This document shows, piece after piece, positions 1-9,802 of a stretch of DNA of 64,000 bases (positions within the stretch are counted from its first letter, which is position 1; every line of letters starts with the position of its first letter). Origin of the DNA: Brachionus koreanus. Taxonomy: Eukaryota; Rotifera; Eurotatoria; Ploima; Brachionidae. The stretch spans positions 116,096 to 180,095 of the forward strand of contig PJRA01000453.1 of the NCBI GenBank assembly GCA_016987375.1. The letters run 5' to 3'. The position numbers and the translations under genes were made by a program. Below the pieces are notes generated by a model. That model made no database searches, was not told the DNA's origin, and saw only the letters and a list, made by a program, of their open reading frames with translations.

Positions 1-86
1 GGTACATTTTGCAGAACGATTTTTAGACCATTAGAAAAAAAGCTATTTTAATTTTAAATTTTTGTTTTTGTTTTTTGTTCCAAAAT

Positions 87-370
87 TCACAATGCCTGAT
101 TAAAAAAAGCTAATATTTTGAAGTCATGAGCATACATCTGCATTTTATATGAAACAAAATCACAATTTGAAGGGTCATTTGAATGAACAGTATTGGACCG
201 AGAACAAACCCTTGATGAACTCCACTTAGAACCACAGTTCTGATTTAAAATTTCCAAGAACCAAACAGTGAATTTTTTACATAGAAAATCATTAAACCGA
301 GTTTTAAATTTAGTAAATACAACATGGTGTAATATACAAAGTTGCATCAGCTTCCAAAGTGTTGTCAATA
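87..370 (-). pseudogene. LINE reverse transcriptase relic
   Basis: Reading the minus strand gives a recognisable non-LTR retrotransposon RT core. A W-x-x-F-L-type segment comes first, then a 'VLSGVHQGFVLGPILF' block (canonical GVPQGSVLGPLLF). After a frame change comes 'SNDPSN', then 'KMQMYAHDFKIL', which corresponds to the catalytic (Y/F)ADD box with its first Asp replaced by His. The frame break and the lost catalytic residue mark a dead copy. The rest of 1-1079 shows nothing but AT-rich sequence. Confidence 0.75.
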
Positions 371-1079
371 TTTCAACTATGCATATTGAACTATGTTGTA
401 TTTTTAAAATTTAACTAACAGTTAAAACTCTTGTCTTCAATAAATCAAGAAAAATTAATTAAAATGATCGAAGAACTGTTAGTTTTTACAGATTAAATTT
501 GATTATTAGTAGCTGATACAGTAATAAACTGTCGCAATATATTATTCAACATTGGTCGTTTCTTTGGATTTATGCAAAATTTCTGTTTTCAAAAAAAATA
601 TCAAAAATTATTTTTTGTAAAAATTCTAAAATTTTCAATTAATTTTCTTTTAGATGGGCATATATAGCTTACGAATTTTAACACACTTTAAATACCTTGC
701 AGCAATATTTTTGTTTTATTATTTTATTCGTTCAACTTCTTCATAATTAATTTTTTAACTTTGATTTTACATCTATTTTTAAATCTAGAGCAAAAATTTT
801 TAGATTTTTATTAGATTTTCATGTTACTGAGGTTTTAAGGTAAAAAAAATAGACCATAAACTTGTTTTTCTAATTTCAAGGCTAATCAATAAAAACAAAA
901 AAGTTCACCTGCATTAAAAAGTCGATAAATACTTCATTTATTTTAATTGAATTTTCTTTAGAAAAAAAAAATTCCAAATTGTTTAAAAAAATAAAATATT
1001 TTAATTTTTTTTTCTAAAATTTTTTAAATTCAGATTGAAATTATTTAAAGCTAGAATTCAAAATTCATTTATTTAACAA

Positions 1080-1151
1080 GGTTCTATGGTGTAACGGTTA
1101 GCACTCTGGACTTTGAATCCAGCGATCCGAGTTCAAATCTCGGTAGAACCT
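1080..1151 (+). tRNA. tRNA-Gln (anticodon UUG)
   Basis: The acceptor stem GGTTCTA pairs with TAGAACC. The anticodon stem CTGGA/TCCAG encloses loop CTTTGAA with anticodon TTG, and the T-arm carries GAGTTCAAATCTC. Internal promoter A and B boxes are intact and a TTTT run begins at about 1151, as expected for Pol III termination. It lies about 40 bp upstream of the splice acceptor of the PLAT-gene exon, so it is either intronic to that gene or just 5' of it, on the same strand. It has no intron. Confidence 0.95.
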
Positions 1152-1193
1152 TTTATTTCTTTTTTTTTAAACAATTAATTTTTTTTTCTACAG

Positions 1194-4100
1194 ATAAGCA
1201 CTTTGACAATAACAACTGGCTCTTTCAGTCTAAAAATATTGAAAATTCAAAAACTTCAAATAATGAATTTCAAGTATTGACATCATTTTTTCCCAAGTCA
1301 AAACTAAAGCCTCAAGTCAGCAAAGAAAATTCAACTGAATCAAAATCTTTCAACTGGACCATTTACGTTTACACATCGCGAGTAAAAGGCGCTGGTACAG
1401 ATGCTGCAGTTTACATGCAAATATTCGGTACAAAAGGAAACACGGCCCAGTTTTTTCTAGACGATAATAAAAATTCAAAAAAATTGTTTGAAACAGGAAA
1501 TTGTGATCGATTTGATCGTAACCTGGCCGATATTGGCAAGCCGTTAAGAATCAAAATTGGCCACGACAACAAAGGCATGCTTGCTGGATGGCATCTGGAA
1601 AAAGTTGTTCTACACGATAATATTACTGACAATAAATTTGTCTTTCACTGTAATCGTTGGTTGGCAAAAGACGAACTGGATCATCAAACAGAAGTTGAAC
1701 TTACGATGGATGCTAACAGAAAATCTATTTCAATAAGCTCTTGGAATAGTGATGATGACGATTCGTTGAGTGCCAATTTAAAAGCCTCGCCTTTAAAACA
1801 GGGCATTTTATTGAAGCAAATCGATGAGGAAAAGTTAAACGAGTCTCTTCAGCCCAAACAACAAGTTATTCAAAAACCGCCAGAAATTTCCGATTTTGAG
1901 AGTTCAGATGATGAAAAATTTCAACCAAAACAGCTTAATTCAACAAAAAAATCCGATCAAATTTCTTTGAATTTTACAAATGTGACACCAGTACAAAATG
2001 CAGATAATAACACATCAGCACTTTCGTTTCTTGTCAAAAATAACCTGCCAAAACAAAACTCAATTGTTAGCAATGGCTCACAAAATGAAACAATAGGACA
2101 ACTAGTCGCTGGTCTAACACCTAAAAAACAAACCGAAACTGACAACGATAAAAACGAAGATTTTAATAGTTCTATTAAATTTTTGCTAGATAATAATCTG
2201 GTGCCAGAACCAGTTAAAAAAGCTGACTCATTTGACGATCTAGTCCAAGAATTCGAGCAGGGATTTATACCCAAAGAGCAGCCAAAGGGCATAAGTGAGC
2301 TTATAAGAGAGGAAAAAAATATTCCTAAACCGATGGGAATCAAAGAACTAATTCAACAAGAAAAGAATAAAAATGATTTTTTTGACAGTGATTTTAGTTT
2401 GTCTAAATCAGACGCTAAACCAGAAAATAACGAGCCACCTGGATTAAAAGAATTGATAAGAGCTGAGAGAAAAAGCCAAACTTCTGATGTATTTGACGAA
2501 TTTAGCTCTCCTAGGTTCAAGCCTGAGCCTAAATCGGAAACACTAGATGATTTAGAAAAGCAGTTCAATAATGTTATGGAAGAGAAGAGTAATTCACCAA
2601 TTAAAGCTTTGGTTGAGGCGTCTATACCTCCGCCTGGGTTCAGAAATGAAGAAGCCTTGAAGAAGACAACCTATGATGAAAAAGGAAAAAATTTAAAAGT
2701 CAATTTTGAGGATTCGGATGAAGTTGATGAAGAAATTGAACAACTGGCCAGTCCTAGAAAGCCTGGAGTTATTGATCAGGGATTAGGCGCTTTCATAGGA
2801 AGCTATAGAGACTCTCCGAGTCCGAGAAAGCCGTCATTTTACGATATTGTGCCAGAAATGCTCGATGACAAAGACAAAGAGGACACTTTGGAAAGACTAA
2901 AGAAAAAAAATGATGATTTAGAAGTGGCCAAATCTGAGCTGGAGACGCAGCTTAACGAAAGTGAGGATCAGAAAAAAAAATTCGAAACTGGCTTTAACAA
3001 TTTGAATAGGCTTTTGGCCGAAAAAGAAAAATTAATTGCTCAAATGAACGCTGAAAAGCTTAGAAATTCACTTGGCAATTCATTGGACCTAAATGCTGAA
3101 ATTGAAAAGCTTAAAGAAGAAAAACATTTGCTTGAAAAACAATTGTCTGAAAAGAAATCGTTGCAAAATAGTCAAGATTTTGATGTAGCAGGCCAAAACG
3201 AAAGCTTAGCGGTTAAAGTTAAGGCATTGGAAAATCAAATTGAAGAGTTGAACAAGGATAGAAAAATACTCGCTGATTACAAGGAAGACTTGTGTCAAAA
3301 ATTGGATGAACAAGAAGACGAGATTAAGAATCATCAAGAAGCTTTGCAACTTGCCACATTGCAATTCAATGTTGAAAAAAAAAATCTAAATGACGAAATA
3401 TCCAAATGTAAAAAACAATTGCATGATTTGAACGAATTGAAGCGAAATTTAGAGCTTTTGGTCGAAAATTTAAAAAAAGAACTAGCTGAGAAAAATTTTA
3501 GCTACGAAAAATTACAAATGGAAAAGTCGAACTACGAAGAACAGGCCAAAAAAATAGGTGAAGAGTGTTCAAAAGTGAAAAATTTGTACGACACCGATTT
3601 GGCCAAGCTCAAGGATGAAAAGTATAAATTAATGGAAAGACTGGCCATTGCTGAGGCTAAGCTTATAAACACGGAAAAAGATGCTCAATATACTTCGAGC
3701 CAAATTGACGAAAGACACAAGCAAGTTGAAGACCTAAGAGAACAACTGGTCAAATCCAAGGCTGATTTTACTATACAGCTTAATTTGTTGCAGCGAGAAA
3801 AAGAAGAAAAAGATTCGTTAGTGAAAAAAATTAACGAATTGGAATCAGTGGTACAAAAAAACTTACAAGAAATATCCGATCTAAAATTGAGAAATTTAAC
3901 TCAACAACAAGAGCTTAATGAAAAAAATGAGAATATAAATGTTAAAATAGAGAATGAGAATAAAAAACTTCAGAACGATGTTAAGACACTGAGTGAAAAA
4001 TTGTTCAAAACTGAAACCGAATTGGAAAAGCTTAAAATCACACAGCGTATTGAACAGTCTTATGATGAATTCGACTTTCCCGATGCTAACGAATCCACCG

Positions 4101-7100
4101 TCAAAAACAGTAGAAAAAATAATTTTAATGAAAAAATTCATGTAAGTATTTTTATTTATAAAAAAAAATGAAGCCAATGTTACAAAATCTCTTGTTAAAT
4201 TTTAACACTCAAAAGTCGAATAGGTTTTTTCGACTTATAATTAATAAAATATCCTAGTTGATAATGAGGAGGTGCTCATCTCCTTTTCCAATACTCTTTT
4301 GAGCAACAACTTCGATCTGACACAGGGGCTACTGCATCGAGTTCATCATCTACGCAACAATTATTTAGTATGCACAGACCACTAATTTGATCAAACAATT
4401 CTTCACTGTGAACTTAGTCAAGAAAAAGGAAAAATAGCAGCATTAATGAGAGACAAAACACAGCTTTATCATTTAGGCTTTTACTATAGACTGACTCGAT
4501 CTGTAGAATAAAAAATAAATATGTTGCTTTAAATGAACAAAATAAAAGTCTCTTAAGTGAAAGTAATTCGTGTTAATTATTTTGCTTTTCGACATTTTTA
4601 CAATTTATAGAATAATCTGATAAAAATACATTTAGGTAAATTGTATCTATTACTCTTTTTTACTCCTTTTTTCTTTTGTAAAAATTCAAAATTTTCAAAT
4701 TTGAGGGTTTAAACGAAAGCGAAGGCTATTCGGACAAACCCAGGGGCATTTCCCCACAATTATTTATTAAAAAAAATTAAAAAATGTAAAATTAGCAATT
4801 AAAAATTAATTTATACAAATGAATAATAAATAATTGGATTTTTTTTCGCAGAGAGAGAAACTACCATAATGAAACAAAATTTAGTCTCGTTCAAAAAAAA
4901 AAAATGATTAATTATTTTGTATGAGTAGAAAAAATTGTAATTGTAAAAGATATTTTTTAATATTTTTGAACGAATATTTACATTTAAGTCAATAAAAATA
5001 ATGATGGAAACTTAAATTTAATTTTTTTTCTTGCTTCACATTGAAAATCTTTTCTATAGTTGAGAAGTAATTTTATAACAAAAACATGCGTTAAAATTAA
5101 ATTATTAAGTTTATTCATAAAGAAAAATTATTAAAAATTTAGTTATTAAGATCAAAAAATTTTTATTCTCTAAAAAACTTAAATACCAACTCAAAGAGTT
5201 GTTTAATACAAAGAATATAATTTTCTAAAAAGAAAATCAGTAAATGTCTAGCCTATGTAATAGGTAAATTCTAGCACAAAACACAACAATATCTAAATTA
5301 AGGCACAATTTTTAATACTTTTATTCGTCAATCAATTTTTGTTTATAAAAATTAAAGAAAAATTTAAAAAGAAATTAAACTATAAAAATGATGAAAAGCA
5401 ATTTAAATTTAAAAGATTTATTAAATTTTAACTTACCAATATACCTCATACCTCATTTTTGTTATACTCTGTTTCCAAAAGTTTCATGTCAGTAATATGA
5501 ATATTGAAATTAGAAAATGCCTATCGATGTTAATATAAATTTGAATAGAAAAAAAGCGAAGTTCCAAGACTTAAGAATTGAAAATAATTTTATTTTTCCA
5601 GAAATCTCCATACAATTAAAAAGTTAATTTGAGAGGTTAATTATGGCTCTAAAAATATTTATAAAAAATAGTTTCAACCTTAAAGGCATGTGGCAATTAA
5701 GAAAAAAATCAATACTTTGCCAAATAACTAATAAATTGGTCTACAAAAGCTTTTAAGTTATTGTATTGAGAATAAATTTTGTTCGCAAATGAATATTCAA
5801 CTTTATTAAAAAAAAAGTTAAAATTTAAATAAATAAAAGAAAATTGCATTGCTTGACAATTGCTTGATAAACAAACAAGACCCAGGATATCAAAAAAAAA
5901 TAAAATATTTCAAATATAAGTATATTCTTTAAAGTTTTCAATTTTATTTAAATTAAGCTTTTATTTTATTCGTTTCAAATAAATAATACGCAAATTTAAC
6001 ACTTTATTTTTAATGTTATAATAATTGTTGAAATTTATAAAAATGTATAGTGAAATTCAAATACAAACAAAACAAAAATTCTTCCTTTTTTGAAAAATCA
6101 AAATTTATTAAAATAAAATAATTAGAAAAAATTATTGTAAAAAAGTTCAATATACTTTGTTGCTACTATTTTTACTTAATTTATTTTTTCTTATGCAAAA
6201 AAAGACAACAAAATAAAACATCAATTCGATTTAAATTGACTATTGATTTGATTCCCTAAAAAAATATATAGTAATTTTGTTTTAGATAGAAGCAGCAAAC
6301 TTTGAAGCACATTTTTGCAGTATTTTTTTAAAGTATCTTAGTAAATTTTAATTAATCAAAATAGTAAGAAACTTTGGTTTGTTTTTAGTTGAAATTCATA
6401 ATACCATGAAAATTAGCTATAATACAATTTAAAATTTCTTAAGTAAATATTCAAATATTTTATCATTAAATAAGGTTATGTTTAATAACAATATTGAATC
6501 AAATATTTATATTTAAAAAACAATTAGTAGAACAAATTTTTAAAATAAAACTCAGCTTTAGTAGGAAAAAATATGGAGCGAGGCTAGCACGCTTTGATAG
6601 CTCTTATTTTCTGCAGATGATGCGATGTCAAGTCGGCATTTAAAGCTGTTCTTTGAGAGGCTATTTATCAAATCAGAGGGTAGTTAGTTACAGTTTTTGA
6701 TCTTTCTATTTGTTAGGAAGTTTTCGCGTAACTTGGTCTTTGTGCATTGTATCGATATCCTGTCTTTGTGAACCTCTAATACCATCTGCTGTTTCATTTA
6801 ATGTAAGTGGACAGCATTTCTTCCCAGGCTTTTGCCATTCTGGCATACTAAATTTTTGTTAATTTAAATTTTTATTATTTAAAAAAATTTAATTAGATCT
6901 CCTCATTTTATTCTTTCTTTTTAAGTTAAAAAGTTAAGCTTAAACAATTTTTTCGTAGGTAAGGTGTTTTATCTCAAGAACCGATTTTGTGGCACGCCTC
7001 TGTATTTTTTCTAGTGTTATTATGTCTTTTATAGCCTATTGGTTTTAGGTTACCACAACATACTCCATATGAGGTTTTGCAAAAGTTACATAAAGTTGAA

Positions 7101-7722
7101 TTGTACAGCTCTTAAATGCTTCTTTGAGATGACATAGTGGGTAACATAGCTGACATTATGGCTGCCCATTAGACAATTTAGTCTGTGTCCAATTTTAAGG
7201 CCTTAGCACCGAATTGGCTTTCAATAATCGAAACTAGTTTAGTATCGTCTGCAAATAGCCTTATCAGACTAGAGACTAAATAATTTATTTTATTAATTCA
7301 TAAATTCTTTTCAATTATAAGAATAAAATTAAGCTAATCGTATAAATCACTTTAGGTAAAAACTTCATCTAAAATTAAACTTCTAAGCGAATAATTAATG
7401 ATTTTGCCAAGAGAAAAAGTGTAAATAAAAATATATATTTTTGATTTGGGCTATTGGGCTTCTCTAGAATTGGAATAATTAAAAAATTGTTCAAAAATAG
7501 AAAAAAAGACCTAGTAGGTTCCAATTTTTTATTTATTTTTTTTTTTTCAAGAGTGAATTACAAAAAATTCGACAAGACTTTAGCACAATGATGACCAAAT
7601 ATTCAAATTTAGAGACATCAAATCACGAGCTAAATGAAAGTCTAAACTCACTTAAAAATTTAAATGGTGCCAATAGAAACGAAGTTGTTTTTAGACGCGA
7701 TCCAGTTGACGTTTCGGCGTAA
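1194..7722 (+). CDS. PLAT-domain / long coiled-coil protein, 3' part of gene
   Basis: Two exons are supported: 1194-4141 and 7552-7722. The first follows a poly-T acceptor ending CTACAG at 1193, and the reading frame runs back to it without an ATG, so upstream exons lie before 1194. The donor GTAAGT at 4142 is phase 0, and the acceptor TTTTTTTCAAG at 7551 continues the same coiled coil to TAA at 7720. Together they encode about 1,038 residues. Residues about 54-165 of the exon-coded part form a PLAT/LH2 beta-sandwich ('WTIYVYTSRVKGAGTDA', 'IKIGHDNKGMLAGWHLEKV'), a fold used for lipid or protein contacts. A Ser/Asp/Pro/Lys-rich, probably disordered stretch follows, with repeated 'xGIKELIxxEK'-like segments, then about 400 residues of heptad coiled coil. 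AATAAA occurs at 7740. The architecture suggests a structural or scaffold protein; the orthologue is not identified. Small exons inside the intron cannot be excluded. Confidence 0.8.
4251..4300 (-). repeat. SINE-body fragment, second copy
   Basis: The minus strand reads an A-rich start, then 'GGAAAAGGAGATGAGCACCT' and on to 'AGGAT'. It matches plus-strand 34547-34597 with only scattered substitutions over about 50 bp. The other copy sits between a tRNA-like head and an A-rich tail, so this looks like the body of the same short interspersed element. No tRNA-like head was seen next to this copy. Confidence 0.65.
6575..7290 (-). pseudogene. Decayed LINE reverse transcriptase in intron
   Basis: The minus strand reads, in order, 'RLFADDTKLVSII' (catalytic FADD box), 'YVTFAKPHMEYVVVT', 'ITLEKIQRRATKSVLEIKHLTY', and a C-terminal block 'FLTNRKIKN' followed by 'SLSKNSFKCRLD'. 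These are successive landmarks of Jockey/CR1-type non-LTR polymerases. The copy has in-frame stops, frameshifts, Trp to Cys in the 'IKxWN' motif, and too little sequence between the first two blocks, so it carries an internal deletion. Confidence 0.8.
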
Positions 7723-7776
7723 TTTAAAATATTTTTATAAATAAAGAAAAAGAATTTAAGATTTTAAATTAAAAGA

Positions 7777-8244
7777 ATGATTACTGAAGTTCCATTAAAA
7801 ACATTGACTACTTTAAATAGTTATTTGCTTCAAAATATAATACAATCAAAAGAAGAATTGTCAGACAATGTGTTTAGTTCTAAGTCAGCAACTAATTTTG
7901 GTCTGATGAACAAAAATGAGCAGAGTCAGTTTTTTACCAACTTTTCAAGCAAATCATTTAATTGTCCCAAATGTTGCAAAGTAGCCGAATCTTTTCAGTC
8001 GTTCGGCTCGAATTCATATGCAGACATGCTAAAATATGAGCTATCCAAGCGAATTGAGCTTCAAGTTGCTAAAGAGCTTTCCCACTCTGCTGGATTCAAT
8101 TCAATCAAGTCAAAGACGTTTTCGGAACCAGTCGACTCGCTTTATAGCACCATGAAAACTAATAGTAGATATGGCACAAATTTATATAGTAACAGTAACA
8201 ATTCGGATTTGATGACCAGCTTGCGATCTAAATTTTTGATATGA
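7777..8244 (+). CDS. Unknown small protein, 155 aa, directly downstream of the PLAT gene
   Basis: An ATG-initiated uninterrupted frame starts 54 bp after the stop of the PLAT/coiled-coil gene and ends at TGA. Ser, Asn and Lys are abundant. There is one 'CPKC' pair ('NCPKCCK') that could be half of a metal site, and a short amphipathic 'MLKYELSKRIELQVAKEL' helix. No signal peptide, membrane segment or known domain is recognised. The composition is richer and more balanced than the surrounding intergenic sequence, which argues for coding. The tiny spacer, with TTTAAG before the ATG, would fit a downstream cistron made by trans-splicing. It could also be an alternative terminal exon. Confidence 0.5.
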   Translation: MITEVPLKTLTTLNSYLLQNIIQSKEELSDNVFSSKSATNFGLMNKNEQSQFFTNFSSKSFNCPKCCKVAESFQSFGSNSYADMLKYELSKRIELQVAKELSHSAGFNSIKSKTFSEPVDSLYSTMKTNSRYGTNLYSNSNNSDLMTSLRSKFLI

Positions 8245-8554
8245 TTGATTTTTTTTTTCTCCTAAAAAGAAATTATCTATACATTCTAGTAATTCGAATA
8301 TAATCATCTTTAAATATTAAAAAAAAAAAGCAATTAAATTTTTTTAAAATTTATTTCAAGATAAATTTTTAATTCAACTTTTAAGTATTTTTTTTTTGAA
8401 CATATAACTAAAAATATTATTTTATAAAAAAATAAATTTTAAATAATTAAGTTAATTTTTTATATCTTTTTAAAGTATGAGTTCAATAAAAATACAACCT
8501 ATAAGTGAAAAAATTTATGTTGTTAGCAACAATTATAAGGAAAACAGAAAAAGG

Positions 8555-9312
8555 ATCTGTTTAGGGTTTTGTTCATTTTTTGAATGATTTGCCAGTCTTT
8601 TTAAAAATCTTAATATCAAAATGTTTGCAGATGATAAAACATTAGGCATCGCTGAAAAATATACAAATTGGTCTAAAATTTATTGTATGTTTTTTGCAAA
8701 TAATAAATATTTGGTCCCAGAAAAATCAAAATATTTTGAAGAATTTTGATTCTTAAGATTTATAATTGATCAAGATCTTATTTTTTCAAAACTTGCATGT
8801 AATTAATCGATGAATAGGAAACTTCTGTAAGAGTTCAAATTTTTAAGACTAATATTGTTACTTTAATTGATTATTTCTCTTCTCTTTTATGTTGTTTTTC
8901 AAAGGAAACAATCCTAAAATTAATTTTTTTTCACCTAATGTGAAGCATAGAGCCATTTGATTTCTTTGTAACTAGTTTAATTCTTGGAAGGTCGGGTGGT
9001 TAGCTCTACGCACTTGTCGACTGTTCGAACCACTTCACCACAGAACCGGCAATCTTAAAATTAGCAAAGTGTTCTAATTTATCCATCAAAAAACTCTTGA
9101 ATTTAAAATTTGGATTAAAAAGCTTTAATGACACAAAAAAAATTTTAGAAAAATATGGTCTTTATTTATTTCGGCAAAGAATGTTAGAAAGAATGATTAC
9201 TTTTTTTAAAAGCATCGTTTATGTGATAAAGGAACCGATGACTAAATCGAAAAGTCAAGAAAAAACATTCGAACATTCGAATTTCAATAGCATAAATTTA
9301 ATTTTTTTTTAG
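8555..9312 (+). pseudogene. LINE reverse transcriptase relic
   Basis: The plus strand reads 'FLNDLPVFLK' and, after a one-base shift, 'MFADDKTLGIAEK', which is the catalytic FADD region of a non-LTR polymerase. About 450 bp on, 9097-9312 is an open frame ('LEKYGLYLFRQRMLERMITF') that resembles the C-terminal helices of such polymerases. The two blocks are probably one decayed copy. Frameshifts and stops separate them. The 3' part is assigned less surely than the FADD block. Confidence 0.6.
8988..9050 (-). repeat. Possible tRNA-derived SINE remnant
   Basis: The minus strand contains 'GGTTCTGTGGTGAAGTGG', an A-box-like start; the plus strand contains 'GTGGTTAGCTCTACG' and 'TGTTCGAACCA', also promoter-box-like. 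No cloverleaf closes, so this is at most a tRNA-like remnant of uncertain orientation inside the LINE relic. Confidence 0.3.
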
Positions 9313-9416
9313 ATTTTGTTTCAAAATTTGAATTATTTAACTAGAATATCTTGATGTTTAATTTTTCAAATAACTATGTAAAAAAAAATTATATTTATTC
9401 GTAATCTTTTATTATA

Positions 9417-9576
9417 CAGTACGTTTTAAAACTAACTTCATCGATTTATTTTCCTTTCCTCTTCCTTTCCTCTTCCTTTCTTCTTCCTTTCCTCTTCCTT
9501 TCTTCTTCCTTTCCTCTTCTCCGCTTTTCCTCTTCTTTTCCTCTTCCTCTTCCTCTTCCTTTCCTCTTCCTCACTT
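9417..9576 (+). repeat. Left terminal inverted repeat with polypyrimidine array
   Basis: The terminus runs to about 9447, then about 125 bp of imperfect TTTCCTCTTCC units (11 bp) to about 9572. It is the inverse of 14640-14816. Confidence 0.85.
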
Positions 9577-9802
9577 TGAAAAAGTAAAAATTAAAGAAAA
9601 TAATAAATTATGCTAATTCATAATCTAATTTAAAATAAAAAGCATAAAAAAATTAACTACATTATGTTATGTTCGTTAAATTATGCACTTTGCTAATTTC
9701 CACTGTTTACATGTACTTATTGCTAACTTGAATTAAACACTAAGCTTTGATAAATTTTGATTTAAATTAAAACAAAACCAGTTGATGAAAATTTAAATTA
9801 GG

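Larger units (their letters stand above)
4142..7551 (+). other. 3.4-kb intron of the PLAT/coiled-coil gene
   Basis: The intron is bounded by GTAAGT and TTTTTCAAG and is AT-rich. It holds a SINE-body fragment (4251-4300) and a decayed LINE RT (6575-7290). No further coding exon could be recognised. Confidence 0.65.
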
